64,000 nucleotides of DNA, from NCBI RefSeq assembly GCF_033095805.1, contig NZ_CP109901.1, positions 1,860,001 to 1,924,000 on the forward strand, read 5' to 3'. Below, piece by piece: positions 1 to 9,531 of the stretch (position 1 is the stretch's first letter; every line of letters begins with the position of its first letter). The translations under genes were made by a program, and so were the position numbers. The notes below the pieces were generated by a model, which saw only the letters and a program-made list of their open reading frames with translations, was not told the DNA's origin and ran no database searches. This stretch comes from Serratia sp. UGAL515B_01. GTDB taxonomy: Bacteria > Pseudomonadota > Gammaproteobacteria > Enterobacterales > Enterobacteriaceae.

Positions 1-1770
1 TTTAATATCAAACTCTGGCGAAATCAGCGGTTGAAATACGATCAGTGATTGCTTCGGCCACCAGCCTTCCCCTCGTAACCTCTGTCCATCCCAGCGGCCA
101 TGTAAAGTAATTGGCCCTATTTTTTCGGCTTGCAGTGTACTTCGCCATTGGAAACTGTTCGGATTTTGACCATCCAGTTGCAAATCCAGTACCGAAGACG
201 GCAAGTACCCACCATCACCGAAATGGACTTTGTTAGCCACCAGCTGTACGCGGCCTGTAAGTTGCGCAGCCTTAGCATTACGCTGCCATACGATTGGCTG
301 GCTAAGCGTAATACGCGGAGCCAACACTTTGACTAAACCATATCTAAGCTGATCAAAACCGGTCGAAAGGCGTTCCAGCCTAATCGTTGAATCCTGCCAC
401 AAACCATTGCCAGAAATATCCCAACGGGCTTGCAGCGGGGAGAGTTTACCTTGCCCCCAATAGCGCCACTGCCAACGGCCCCGATCTGGCCAAAATGTTT
501 GTGCCTGCCCATCCAGATGTAATTTGAGCCGCCCCCAGTAGCTGTCGCTGACGCGAATAATTGCTTGTAAACGTCCACTGATCCCCTCGGCGGACATTTT
601 TATCCCAGCGAGAGGTAAGCGCGCTTCTTCTAATTTCATTTCCGTTGCCAACGGTCCCCAAGCTCGCAGTAAAGAACCTGGTTGTAACACCAAGGTAGGA
701 TCAAGTAGAGAGCCAGTAACTTTTCCTGGTATTGAAGCAGTGAGCGATAAATTTGCCAAATTAGCCTGACCGGTAAACTGAAAATTGAGATTGCTATTGG
801 TCAGGCTTACTGTTCCAGGCCCTAACGTCAATACAGCATTGCCTTTACCACTATTGCCAGAGGTAATCACATTCAGGCGTGCGCTAATCTCGCTTTCAGC
901 AAACCCCTCTTTCCAGTCACGCAACGCAAGATTTACGCCTCCGCTGAGCGGTTGAACACCATAAGGCCAATGCCATTCACCTTTCTCGATAAGAAGTTGC
1001 TGATGCGCAACTTTCCACGGTAATCTCGCCAAGGGTTGGTCACTCCCCTTCTCTTTTAAGACCAGCGTCCCCTGCCGTTGTTGCCAGTGAAAATCCAGTA
1101 ACAGCGGCTTATGCAAATAGGTGGTTTGCACTTCCCCCTGTAACACGCCCTGAGTTGGCAACTGCGTAAAATCAAACGGTATTGTCGTTTTACCCGTCAG
1201 ATTTATCGGTGTACCGCCGTTAGGTGGTGTAATACTGAGACGAGAAAGCGTCAACTGCTGATGCATATCCAGTTTTGCCGCAGCGCTAAGGTTTTGCCCC
1301 TGGTAATTCAGCTGCAGACCCAAAATCGAAGACAATACCTGCACTTTTCCAGCATAAAACTGCCAGGGAGTAATAATGAGTTGATCTACTGTCAGATCAA
1401 ACAGTGGAAGTTGGCTTTGCAGCCGAACAAGTGAAAATGGGGTTTGGCTCTCTTTGGCCGATAATTTTGAAAAACAGTCAGTATCTACTTTGGCACGTTC
1501 GCTATTGAGCCGCCAGACACTACGCTGATAAGACAAACTTAAACCGTTCACGCTAGCGATCACACACTTTTGCGCACTGAAGCTGACAGCGTCAATACGC
1601 AATGCCCCATGTTGCCAACGCAATGGCCCTTGTAAAACAACGTGGCTACCTTCAGGAAGCCACGGAGCTATTAATCGTGGCAACCATTTGGGTAAAGTTT
1701 GCCAAAGCATGATAAACAGAAGGGCAATACAGGCTATAAGCCCTAAGGATATTTTTGATCTCTTTGTCAT
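1..1770 (-). CDS. ydbH: YdbH family AsmA-like protein, 3' part outside window
   Basis: The minus-strand frame is open from an ATG at 1770 to the window edge, about 590 codons without a stop, so this is an N-terminal part of a larger gene. Residues 1-25 form a single N-terminal membrane anchor (hydrophobic stretch after a basic MTKRSK start). The rest is rich in alternating hydrophobic and polar beta-strand residues with few charged helices, as expected for the long beta-sheet groove of YdbH. E. coli YdbH is one of the AsmA-like proteins, with TamB and YhdP, that together carry phospholipid to the outer membrane. Position next to divergent ldhA is the same as in E. coli. Assignment rests on this synteny and overall protein character; no short diagnostic motif was recognised. 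Confidence 0.72.
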   Translation of the reverse strand, partial: MTKRSKISLGLIACIALLFIMLWQTLPKWLPRLIAPWLPEGSHVVLQGPLRWQHGALRIDAVSFSAQKCVIASVNGLSLSYQRSVWRLNSERAKVDTDCFSKLSAKESQTPFSLVRLQSQLPLFDLTVDQLIITPWQFYAGKVQVLSSILGLQLNYQGQNLSAAAKLDMHQQLTLSRLSITPPNGGTPINLTGKTTIPFDFTQLPTQGVLQGEVQTTYLHKPLLLDFHWQQRQGTLVLKEKGSDQPLARLPWKVAHQQLLIEKGEWHWPYGVQPLSGGVNLALRDWKEGFAESEISARLNVITSGNSGKGNAVLTLGPGTVSLTNSNLNFQFTGQANLANLSLTASIPGKVTGSLLDPTLVLQPGSLLRAWGPLATEMKLEEARLPLAGIKMSAEGISGRLQAIIRVSDSYWGRLKLHLDGQAQTFWPDRGRWQWRYWGQGKLSPLQARWDISGNGLWQDSTIRLERLSTGFDQLRYGLVKVLAPRITLSQPIVWQRNAKAAQLTGRVQLVANKVHFGDGGYLPSSVLDLQLDGQNPNSFQWRSTLQAEKIGPITLHGRWDGQRLRGEGWWPKQSLIVFQPLISPEFDIK

Positions 1771-2039
1771 TACGCGTTGGCTTTATTCCTGATAAACATC
1801 GATGAGACACAAGGCAATTACTGTAAAATCATAACCTAATGATGGCACGGAACCGCCAGCAGGTGAAGGTTCTGCATGACCATTATCAAGTTACTCGTTT
1901 TTGTTAGTTATACTAAATATTATGAAAATACAGATGCGCTGTTTCTTAGCATGCAGCGGTACGCAGCGTTAGCTAATCCATTGTTGTATTTGGACAAAAT
2001 ATGTTAGCTTGAACACATAATTCCAGGGGAGAAATCACG

Positions 2040-3026
2040 ATGAAAATGGCGATTTACAGTACCAAACAGTATGACCGCAAGTATCTTGAAGTGGTAAATC
2101 AGCAATTTGGTTACGAACTGGAGTTCTTCGATTTTCTTCTCAGCAAGAAAACCGCCAAGACCGCGATAGGCTGTAAAGCAATTTGTATCTTTGTGAATGA
2201 CGACGGTAGCCGAGAAGTGCTGAAGGAACTTGCAGCGATTGGAGTCGAGATCCTCGCGCTGCGCTGCGCTGGGTTTAATAACGTCGATCTGGATGCTGCC
2301 AACGAATTAGGTATCAAGGTAGTTCGTGTCCCCGCTTATTCCCCAGAAGCTGTCGCCGAACATGCCATAGGTATGATGATGTGCCTTAACCGCCGTATTC
2401 ATAGAGCTTATCAACGCACACGTGATGCTAACTTTTCGCTGGAGGGGTTGATCGGATTCAATATGCATAACCGGACCGCTGGGGTTATAGGTACTGGCAA
2501 GATTGGCGTGGCTGCAATGCGCATCTTAAAAGGATTTGGCATGAAACTGTTGGCTTACGATCCCTACCCAAGTGAACAAGCACTTGAACTGGGTGCCGAA
2601 TATGTCGACCTAGCAACGCTGTACGCCCAATCTGATGTGATTACCTTGCACTGCCCTTTAACCCCCGAAAACCATCACCTGTTAAATGCAGGCGCTTTTG
2701 CAATGATGAAAAACGGAGTGATGGTGATAAATACCAGCCGAGGTGGTTTGATCGACTCGTCTGCCGCTATCGACGCGTTGAAAATGCAGAAAATCGGCGC
2801 ACTGGGAATGGACGTCTATGAAAACGAGCGCGATTTGTTCTTTGAAGACAAATCCAATGACGTTATTCAGGATGATGTTTTCCGCCGGCTTTCAGCCTGC
2901 CATAACGTGCTGTTTACCGGCCATCAAGCATTCCTGACAGAAGAAGCGCTGACCAGTATTTCGCAAACCACGCTAAAGAATATCGACCAGCTTTCTCGCG
3001 GAGAGTCTTGCCAGAATCAGCTATAA
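2040..3026 (+). CDS. ldhA: D-lactate dehydrogenase (fermentative)
   Basis: Reduces pyruvate to D-lactate with NADH in the cytoplasm, regenerating NAD+ in fermentation. The 328-residue product matches E. coli LdhA along its whole length. Visible features are the nucleotide-binding GTGKIG at residues 151-156, the NTSRGG segment with catalytic Arg about 234, Glu about 263 in the DVYENE segment, and catalytic His about 295 in TGHQAF. An AGGGGAG ribosome-binding site precedes the ATG. It is divergent from ydbH, with about 270 bases between the two starts. Nothing looks degraded. Confidence is very high. Confidence 0.97.
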   Translation: MKMAIYSTKQYDRKYLEVVNQQFGYELEFFDFLLSKKTAKTAIGCKAICIFVNDDGSREVLKELAAIGVEILALRCAGFNNVDLDAANELGIKVVRVPAYSPEAVAEHAIGMMMCLNRRIHRAYQRTRDANFSLEGLIGFNMHNRTAGVIGTGKIGVAAMRILKGFGMKLLAYDPYPSEQALELGAEYVDLATLYAQSDVITLHCPLTPENHHLLNAGAFAMMKNGVMVINTSRGGLIDSSAAIDALKMQKIGALGMDVYENERDLFFEDKSNDVIQDDVFRRLSACHNVLFTGHQAFLTEEALTSISQTTLKNIDQLSRGESCQNQL

Positions 3027-3118
3027 CATCTGGTTTTTTCAGTAAGCTGTTGCATTGCAAACGCCATTTTGAAACTCACCAATGTATCCTGAAAGACGGT
3101 ATGTTATAAAACGCCCAT

Positions 3119-3143
3119 AACCGGGCTGAATCATAGCCCGGTT
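3119..3143. terminator. Hairpin between ldhA and ydbJ
   Basis: A 9-bp perfect stem (AACCGGGCT / AGCCCGGTT) with a 7-base loop lies between the convergent ldhA and ydbJ genes. It has no long T run on either side, so it is probably a shared, weak bidirectional terminator. Confidence 0.6.
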
Positions 3144-3150
3144 AGAAAGT

Positions 3151-3414
3151 TCATCGCACGTTGGCGCAGGTTCCACCGGCCAGCGAGATCTCCTCACACT
3201 GCTTACCATTCGGCATCTGGCACATTCTGATCGCATCACCGTTTAGTGTATGAGCAATGGCCGTTACGCCCCCAACGCTGGCACACTCTGCACTGGTCGG
3301 TATTACACCAATATTGGCGCTCGTTGCAATTTGTAGTGGTTCTTCATTGTTATGACTGCTGCAGGCAGCCAAAACCATTACTGTGGCAGTAAGTAGCCAT
3401 TTTGCCGTAATCAT
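3151..3414 (-). CDS. ydbJ: DUF333 family lipoprotein
   Basis: An 87-residue small lipoprotein of unknown function. The start at 3414 is preferred because a strong AGGAGG lies just upstream. Residues 1-18 form a signal peptide ending in the lipobox LAAC, so Cys about 18 should be lipidated. The C-terminal half (SAECASVGG ... RMCQMPNGKQCEEISLAGGTC) has the pattern of DUF333, a short cysteine-containing domain seen in YoaF/YdbJ. In E. coli ydbJ lies in this ldhA-nifJ neighbourhood, which supports the name. hslJ, which sits next to ydbJ in E. coli, is not present here. The role is unknown. Confidence 0.8.
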   Translation of the reverse strand: MITAKWLLTATVMVLAACSSHNNEEPLQIATSANIGVIPTSAECASVGGVTAIAHTLNGDAIRMCQMPNGKQCEEISLAGGTCANVR

Positions 3415-3617
3415 TATCCTCCTCCCTACTCCCCAAATCACACAGTGTAACATTTACCATAACAGGCAGCTTACACGTGACAGCTAAAAACCTGTTTAAT
3501 CTAGCCTGTTAGGTTAATAATGCAAATACGAACAAACATTATTTTGCCGATTTTTTGACCTAAAAAGATTGGGTAACCAAAATTCTCAGGTTGCCGTATT
3601 ACTACAGGATTTCTCTT

Positions 3618-4274
3618 ATGATTACAGATTTGCTCCTTCGTATCGCCCTGGCGGGCGCACTCGGTGGTTTGATCGGCCTTGAACGACAATTACGTGCTAA
3701 AGAAGCGGGGTTGCGCACCCACATTTTAGTGGGTATCGGCAGTGCGATGTTTATGATTGTCTCCAAATATGGTTTTGACGATTTACTCAAGTTGTCACAC
3801 GTTGAGTTAGATCCGAGCCGTGTAGCAGCACAAGTCGTCAGTGGCATGGGTTTTCTCGGTGCAGGTACCATCATTATTCAGAAACAGATTGTCAAAGGAC
3901 TCACCACAGCCGCAGGGCTTTGGGTTACAGCCGCAATTGGATTGGTTATCGGGAGTGGTTTATATGAAATCGGCCTTTACGGCACAATAATGACATTAGT
4001 GGTACTGGAGGTCTTTCGTCAGTTAAGTAATCGGCTACTCGGGCATCACCACTTCGTGTTACTTCGACTGACATCACAAAGCGTACCAGCCGTACTGTTG
4101 GAATTGCAGAAAATGCGCATCCGCCCTGCCAGTCTGTCCGTCACCCAGCAAGAAGGTAAACCTGAAAATTGTGAATTGTCACTGGATGTGACACTTTCAT
4201 CACGGCGAAAAATTACCGATATTTACCAAAAAATCATAGCAGTACCTGGCGTACATTCGCTGGATATTAGCTGA
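3618..4274 (+). CDS. MgtC/SapB family inner-membrane protein
   Basis: A 218-residue protein of the MgtC/SapB (YhiD-like) family. The N-terminal 130 residues hold about four hydrophobic segments and the family signatures: GGLIGLERQ with the conserved Arg/Glu near residue 20, GLRTHILVGIGSA, and SGMGFLGAGTII. The C-terminal 80 residues are soluble and resemble the ACT-like domain of longer members. MgtC itself helps survival in low magnesium and inside macrophages and inhibits the F1Fo ATPase, but most homologues, including E. coli YhiD, have no settled role. The ATG at 3618 is chosen over an upstream start at 3591 because an AGGA site precedes it. It stands alone and is followed by a hairpin. 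Confidence 0.85.
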   Translation: MITDLLLRIALAGALGGLIGLERQLRAKEAGLRTHILVGIGSAMFMIVSKYGFDDLLKLSHVELDPSRVAAQVVSGMGFLGAGTIIIQKQIVKGLTTAAGLWVTAAIGLVIGSGLYEIGLYGTIMTLVVLEVFRQLSNRLLGHHHFVLLRLTSQSVPAVLLELQKMRIRPASLSVTQQEGKPENCELSLDVTLSSRRKITDIYQKIIAVPGVHSLDIS

Positions 4275-4290
4275 GGGAGTGAAAAGATAA

Positions 4291-4319
4291 CCGATGCACC
4301 ATTTTGCAACGTGCATCGG
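4291..4319 (+). terminator. Terminator-like hairpin after the MgtC-family gene
   Basis: A 9-bp perfect stem (CCGATGCAC / GTGCATCGG) with an 11-base loop, followed by ATTT and a later TTTTT. It starts 17 bases after the stop codon. Confidence 0.6.
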
Positions 4320-4356
4320 ATTTGTAGGGTAGTTTTTACCGCGATAAAAAATCCAA

Positions 4357-4689
4357 TTAGTGTACAGAGGATTTTGACAGCAAATTAATTACCAGCACTC
4401 CTGCAATGATTAACCCCATGCCAAATATGGCAGGAAGATCCAGCTTTTGCTGATAGATAAACACTGCAGCAATAGAAACCAGAACGATCCCCATACCAGA
4501 CCAAATGGCATAGACAATACCCAACGGCATTGTTTTAACCACCATTGACAACCCCCAAAATGAGATAGCGTAACCCACAACAACCAGTAGCGAAGGCCAT
4601 AAGCGCGTAAAACCTTCCGATGCTTTTAGCATAGAAGTGGCGATCACTTCAGCGACGATCGCCATTGTTAAATACATAAACCCATTCAT
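4357..4689 (-). CDS. emrE: Small multidrug resistance exporter, EmrE-like
   Basis: A 110-residue, four-helix SMR transporter that works as an antiparallel dimer and exports cationic toxic compounds in exchange for protons. The essential membrane Glu is present at residue 14 in the AEVIATS segment. YAIWSGMGIVL carries the conserved Tyr60 and Trp63, and LDLPAIFGMGLI is the fourth-helix family signature. Length and residue numbering are the same as EmrE of E. coli, rather than SugE/Gdx. A second Met at residue 5 could be an alternative start; no strong ribosome-binding site was seen for either. It converges with the MgtC-family gene and is divergent from nifJ. Confidence 0.88.
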   Translation of the reverse strand: MNGFMYLTMAIVAEVIATSMLKASEGFTRLWPSLLVVVGYAISFWGLSMVVKTMPLGIVYAIWSGMGIVLVSIAAVFIYQQKLDLPAIFGMGLIIAGVLVINLLSKSSVH

Positions 4690-4930
4690 CAGTTTGTTTT
4701 TCCATGGTTATGACGTTTTTTCAGTATGAAACACAGGCATTAAATTATCGTTAAATCTCGGCAATACTTCTGCTTTACTCAATCAATAATAATTATTATC
4801 CAGCGAAATATCACGTTACATCAGATTATTGTGTTCCACACAAATGCGATAAAGCGAGAATATATGCCTCTGTTAAACTTCAGCAATCAATATGAGAGGC
4901 GAGCTTTGTGAGCACAGAAAGGTACTTTAA

Positions 4931-7900
4931 ATGATTACTACAGATGGTAATAATGCTGTCGCATCAGTAGCCTACCGCACTAGTGAAGTGATTGCCATTT
5001 ATCCTATTACCCCCAGCTCCACCATAGCAGAACAGGCCGATGCTTGGAGTAGCAACGGCAAAAAAAATATTTGGGGAGACGTGCCTCGCGTGGTGGAAAT
5101 GCAGTCTGAGGGCGGCGCTATCGCTACTGTTCACGGTGCATTACAAACCGGCGCACTGTCGACCAGTTTCACCTCTTCTCAGGGATTGTTATTGATGATC
5201 CCGACGCTGTTTAAATTGGCCGGGGAACTTACGCCTTTTGTACTGCACGTTGCAGCTCGAACCGTTGCAACCCATGCCTTATCAATTTTTGGCGACCATT
5301 CCGACGTGATGGCCGTGCGGCAAACAGGCTGCGCGATGCTGTGCGCCAGCAGTGTGCAAGAAGCGCAAGATTTCGCATTGATCGCCCAAGCCGCCACGCT
5401 AAACAGCCGCCTGCCTTTTATTCATTTCTTTGATGGTTTTCGTACTTCGCATGAAATCAATAAGATCGCCCCACTCAGTGACGAAACGCTGCAACAAATG
5501 CTGCCGCAGAGTGCTATTGATGCACATCGCAGCCGCGCGTTGTCACCCGATCATCCCGTAGTACGGGGAACCTCTGCTAATCCTGATACCTACTTCCAAG
5601 CGCGTGAGGCAACGAATCCGTGGTACGACAACACCTACCAGCACGTTAGTGAAGCAATGGAAAAATTCGGCCATCTCACTGGCCGAACTTATCGACCGTT
5701 CGAATATTACGGTCACCCACAGGCCGAACGTGTAGTGATCCTGATGGGTTCAGCTGTTGGCACCTGTGAAGAGGTGATCGACCATCTTCTGACGCGTGGT
5801 GAAAAAGTTGGCATAGTCAAAGTACGTCTATTCCGCCCTTTCTCGGCCAAACATCTGATCGCCGTACTGCCGCAAAGCGTAAAAAGAATTGCCGTATTGG
5901 ACCGTACCAAAGAGCCTGGTGCATTGGCTGAACCGCTGTATCTGGATGTGATGACCGCGCTGGCAGAGACCTTCAGTAGGGGTGAGCGCTCTACGCTGCC
6001 ACTCGTGATTGGTGGACGTTATGGGCTTTCATCTAAAGAGTTTGGCCCGGATTGCGCACTGGCGGTTTTCCATGAGATGACTCTCGACAAACCGCGTCCG
6101 CGTTTCACCGTAGGTATTTTTGACGACATTACTGGCCTATCCTTACCGCTTGGTACAGAAGCCCTGCCACAGCGTGCTTCGCTAGAGGCGCTATTTTATG
6201 GTTTGGGTAGCGATGGGTCAGTTTCTGCAACCAAAAATAATATCAAGATTATTGGCAACAGTACGCCAATGTTTGCCCAGGGGTATTTTGTCTACGACTC
6301 GAAAAAAGCCGGGGGCCTGACGGTTTCCCACTTGCGTGTTAGCGATACCCGGATCAACTCAGCGTACCTGATCAACCACGCAGACTTTGTGGGCTGCCAT
6401 CAGTGGCAGTTTATTGACAAATATCAGATGGTGGAGCGGTTGAAGCCTGGTGGGATTTTCTTGCTGAATACCCCTTATAGCGCTGAAGAAATATGGTCTC
6501 GCTTACCACAAGAAGTGCAGGCGATACTTCATCAGCGCCAGGCTAAATTCTTTATCATCAACGCGGCCAAGCTGGCGCGTGAATGCCAACTCGGTGCGCG
6601 TATCAACACCGTGATGCAAATGGCGTTCTTCCATCTGACACAGATCCTACCCGGTGATACCGCCCTGCAGCAGCTTGAGGATGCTATCGCACTCAGTTAC
6701 AGCAATAAAGGTCAGGAAGTTGTTGAACGTAACTGTCAAGCCTTGGGGGCTACGCTGAGTGCCTTGACGGAAATCCCGCTGCAACCGGTCAATAATCTCA
6801 GCCCAATGCGGCCGCCGGTAGTGTCTGACGCTGCACCAGACTTTGTCAAAACCGTCACCGCCGCAATGTTGGCCGGATTGGGTGACGCATTGCCGGTTTC
6901 AGCCTTCCCGCCGGATGGCACCTGGCCGGTAGGCACCACTCAGTGGGAAAAACGCAATATTGCTGAAACGATCCCCATCTGGCAGCCGGATTTATGTACC
7001 CAATGCAACCACTGTGTTGCAGCCTGTCCGCACTCCGCCATACGAGCCAAGGTGGTTCCGCCTGCGGCTATGGAACAGGCTCCCATCACGTTAAACTCCT
7101 TGGACGTAAAAGCGCGTGATATGCGGGGCCAGAAATATGTCCTGCAAGTGGCCCCTGAAGATTGCACAGGCTGCAACCTGTGTGTAGAAGTTTGCCCAGC
7201 GAAAGATCGCCAGAACCCAGAAATCAAGGCGATCAATATGGCTTCTCGCCTCCAACATCTGGAAGAGGAAAAAGCACATTACGATTTCTTTCTACAACTG
7301 CCGGAAATCGACCCTGCACAGATTGAACGTATCGATATCCGCACCTCACAGCTCATCTCACCGCTGTTTGAGTACTCTGGCGCCTGCTCGGGTTGCGGAG
7401 AAACACCATACATAAAGCTACTCACCCAACTTTATGGCGACCGCCTGCTGATTGCCAACGCCACTGGTTGCTCTTCAATCTACGGCGGCAATCTGCCGAC
7501 CACGCCTTACACCACTAATGCCGATGGCCGTGGCCCAGCATGGGCAAACTCGCTGTTTGAGGATAATGCCGAATTTGGTCTGGGTTTCCGCCTGACGGTA
7601 GACCAGCACCGCAACCGTGTACTGCGCCTGCTTGATACGTTAGCACCGCAATTACCCGACCGCCTGGTTGCTTCACTCCGGGCTGAAGAGGTGGCTGCTG
7701 TTCCGCGCCGCGAACAGATTGCCGAACTTCGACAGCTTTTGGCGACTATCGAAGGTAACGATGCCCGTCAACTGGCTACAGATGCCGACTATTTGGTGGA
7801 TAAATCCATCTGGTTGATCGGAGGAGATGGATGGGCTTATGACATCGGTTTTGGTGGATTAGATCATGTACTAAGCCTGACGGAGAACGTCAATGTTCTG

Positions 7901-8464
7901 GTGCTGGACACCCAATGTTATTCCAATACCGGCGGGCAACAGTCAAAAGCGACGCCACTCGGCGCAGTGACCAAGTTTGGTGAACATGGTAAACGTAAGG
8001 CGCGCAAAGATCTGGGTGTCAGCATGATGATGTATGGCCATGTTTATGTCGCACAGATCTCTCTTGGCGCACAGCTTAACCAAACGGTGAAAGCAATTCA
8101 GGAGGCAGAATCCTACCCCGGCCCTTCGCTGATCATCGCCTATAGCCCTTGTGAAGAGCACGGCTACGATCTGGCATTCAGCCATGACCAAATGAAGCAA
8201 TTAACCGCAACAGGTTTCTGGCCGTTGTACCGCTTCGATCCTCGCCGTACGCTAGAAGGTAAACCCGCATTGGCGTTAGATTCACGGCCACCAAACAGCG
8301 AACTGGTAGCAACCCTGAATAAAGAGCAGCGTTTTCGCCGCCTGAATACGCAACAGCCTGAAGTCGCCGCTGCGCTATACAAAGCGGCAGAACAGGAATT
8401 AAAGGAAAAGTACGATTTCCTCAGCTTGCTGGCAGGTAAAGCAGAAAAGAACGTATCAGAGTAA
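4931..8464 (+). CDS. nifJ: Pyruvate:flavodoxin/ferredoxin oxidoreductase
   Basis: A single-chain 1177-residue enzyme that decarboxylates pyruvate to acetyl-CoA and passes electrons to flavodoxin or ferredoxin (E. coli YdbK, 1174 residues). Domain order is as expected: N-terminal pyrimidine-binding core (YPITPSST about residue 25), middle gamma and CoA-binding regions (SKEFGPD, GSDGSVSATKNN), a double [4Fe-4S] ferredoxin domain with CTQCNHCVAACP about residue 690 and CTGCNLCVEVCP about residue 745, and a C-terminal thiamine diphosphate domain with GDGWAYDIG about residue 965. An AAAGG precedes the ATG. Like other such enzymes it should be oxygen-sensitive and also serve in oxidative stress, which is known for the family, not shown here. 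A strong terminator follows at once, so it is probably monocistronic. Confidence 0.97.
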   Translation: MITTDGNNAVASVAYRTSEVIAIYPITPSSTIAEQADAWSSNGKKNIWGDVPRVVEMQSEGGAIATVHGALQTGALSTSFTSSQGLLLMIPTLFKLAGELTPFVLHVAARTVATHALSIFGDHSDVMAVRQTGCAMLCASSVQEAQDFALIAQAATLNSRLPFIHFFDGFRTSHEINKIAPLSDETLQQMLPQSAIDAHRSRALSPDHPVVRGTSANPDTYFQAREATNPWYDNTYQHVSEAMEKFGHLTGRTYRPFEYYGHPQAERVVILMGSAVGTCEEVIDHLLTRGEKVGIVKVRLFRPFSAKHLIAVLPQSVKRIAVLDRTKEPGALAEPLYLDVMTALAETFSRGERSTLPLVIGGRYGLSSKEFGPDCALAVFHEMTLDKPRPRFTVGIFDDITGLSLPLGTEALPQRASLEALFYGLGSDGSVSATKNNIKIIGNSTPMFAQGYFVYDSKKAGGLTVSHLRVSDTRINSAYLINHADFVGCHQWQFIDKYQMVERLKPGGIFLLNTPYSAEEIWSRLPQEVQAILHQRQAKFFIINAAKLARECQLGARINTVMQMAFFHLTQILPGDTALQQLEDAIALSYSNKGQEVVERNCQALGATLSALTEIPLQPVNNLSPMRPPVVSDAAPDFVKTVTAAMLAGLGDALPVSAFPPDGTWPVGTTQWEKRNIAETIPIWQPDLCTQCNHCVAACPHSAIRAKVVPPAAMEQAPITLNSLDVKARDMRGQKYVLQVAPEDCTGCNLCVEVCPAKDRQNPEIKAINMASRLQHLEEEKAHYDFFLQLPEIDPAQIERIDIRTSQLISPLFEYSGACSGCGETPYIKLLTQLYGDRLLIANATGCSSIYGGNLPTTPYTTNADGRGPAWANSLFEDNAEFGLGFRLTVDQHRNRVLRLLDTLAPQLPDRLVASLRAEEVAAVPRREQIAELRQLLATIEGNDARQLATDADYLVDKSIWLIGGDGWAYDIGFGGLDHVLSLTENVNVLVLDTQCYSNTGGQQSKATPLGAVTKFGEHGKRKARKDLGVSMMMYGHVYVAQISLGAQLNQTVKAIQEAESYPGPSLIIAYSPCEEHGYDLAFSHDQMKQLTATGFWPLYRFDPRRTLEGKPALALDSRPPNSELVATLNKEQRFRRLNTQQPEVAAALYKAAEQELKEKYDFLSLLAGKAEKNVSE

Positions 8465-8471
8465 CACTTCA

Positions 8472-8497
8472 GGGCGCGACAGGTTCGCGCCCTTTTT
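8472..8497 (+). terminator. Rho-independent terminator of nifJ
   Basis: Stem GGGCGCGA / TCGCGCCC with a 5-base loop and five T residues, starting 7 bases after the nifJ stop codon. Confidence 0.9.
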
Positions 8498-8893
8498 ATG
8501 ACAGGGGTTTGTGACCCAACGTGAGTGTGGCTACTGTCAGCACCGCCATTTTTACCCTGGATCGATGCTGTCATTGCGTTATCCATAAAAAAGGCCCGCT
8601 CGGAAACAATATTTCATTTAAAACCGCAATCGAACAACTTAAAATAATTTCTTTAGGAATGCTTTTGATGATGCTCTTTCTTTTTATTATCGGAGTTAAT
8701 ATATATTTAACTGATGACTTGTCTTCCAAAATATCTTCAGACAGACCATCACAAACCAGAAACGCTAACTGTCAACATGCTCATCGAATCCGCCAAGGCT
8801 GGCCGTTGGCTTTACGATTGATCAAACCCGTTGCTACCAAAAGGCCGGGTATCTCCCGGCCCCGTTTTTAATCCGGCGCTACTGGCCACTCAA
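8498..8893. other. Gene-poor decayed segment between nifJ and the integrase remnant
   Basis: No convincing intact gene. From about 8600 to 8740 the sequence becomes distinctly AT-rich and one plus-strand frame encodes a hydrophobic run (LLMMLFLFIIGV) like a single membrane helix, but the frame has no good start and reads into unrelated sequence. A hairpin (GGCCGGG / CCCGGCC, 8842-8860) followed by CCGTTTTT looks like a terminator for whatever was once transcribed to the right. The composition shift and position fit leftover prophage DNA. Confidence 0.5.
8842..8869 (+). terminator. Orphan terminator-like hairpin
   Basis: A 7-bp G/C stem (GGCCGGG / CCCGGCC) with a 5-base loop and a TTTTT run, not preceded by an intact gene. 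Confidence 0.55.
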
Positions 8894-9130
8894 TTATGAA
8901 AATGACGGTTCTCCTTTTAGGATTTCCAGTATCTTATAGTTTTCCGATGCCTCACAGAGAGCAAAACGATACTGATGATTATTCGAATTTTTATCTATCC
9001 CTGAAGTGACATACGCACAACGATTTTTTCTGTACGCCTCCCATGATGCTTGGTCAAGCTTAAACGCTTTTTGGTAGGGTGCATGGTTGATTCGCTTCAA
9101 TTCTGAGCCGATCTCCACCAACCTAACCAA
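8894..9130 (-). pseudogene. Possible C-terminal fragment of an LprI-like (DUF1311) lysozyme-inhibitor protein
   Basis: A 78-codon frame that opens only at a TTG with no ribosome-binding site. The stretch ASWEAYRKNRCAYV resembles the C-terminal pattern W-x-x-Y-R-x-x-x-C of the DUF1311/LprI family of small secreted proteins. Full members have an N-terminal signal peptide and further cysteines, none of which are present here, so this is read as the tail of a truncated gene lying in the prophage-like scar. The resemblance is short and the call is tentative; it could also be chance. Confidence 0.35.
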
Positions 9131-9483
9131 CGACTGAAATCACTTACCACCACCGTGAGTACGGGCATACAGAATGCCAGAAACTGCACTTTGTCTTCAT
9201 GCCGCGCCCGGCTAAAGGGGAGCAAAAAGCGTATTACTCATTATCGTCTATCGGTGCCAGATGGAATGCCGCTGTAAAACACGCTGGTATTCGGCGGCGT
9301 AATCCGTACCATACACGGCATACTTTCGCATGTTGGTTATTGTCGGCCGGTGCAAACCCCTCTTTTATTGCTAATCAGATGGGGCATGATAACGCACAGA
9401 GGGTGTACGAGATTTACGGAACATGGATCAAAGAACTGAATAATGAACAAGTGAGCATGCTCAACGCCAGGCTGGCTCAGTAA
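9127..9483 (+). pseudogene. Truncated lambda-type tyrosine recombinase (prophage integrase) remnant
   Basis: The frame is open from 9127 after a stop and encodes the last 118 residues of a phage integrase. HTRHTFACWLL is the catalytic box II with its His and Arg, QMGH supplies the next conserved His, and YEIYGTW holds the nucleophilic Tyr region. The N-terminal arm-binding and core-binding domains and the box I Arg are missing, so it cannot be active. The conserved family text continues upstream of the first ATG at 9199 (HHREYGHTE...LHFVF), showing a 5'-truncated gene rather than a small intact one. It ends 48 bases before ttcA, in the same direction. This arrangement matches the Rac prophage of E. 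coli, whose integrase sits next to the ttcA insertion site. Confidence 0.85.
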
Positions 9484-9531
9484 TACGTTTTGTCCCAATT
9501 TTGCCCCTTTTGAGATTTGAGAAGTAAAAAA

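Noticed and set aside
4784..4801. AATAATAATTATTATC palindrome upstream of nifJ, resembling a Fur box
   Set aside because: AT-rich palindromes of this kind are common by chance, the match to the Fur consensus is partial, and neither neighbour is a typical Fur target.
8521..8871. A 116-codon plus-strand frame with a hydrophobic centre
   Set aside because: No ribosome-binding site, overlaps a terminator-like hairpin at its end, and only a short stretch looks protein-like; treated as part of the decayed segment.
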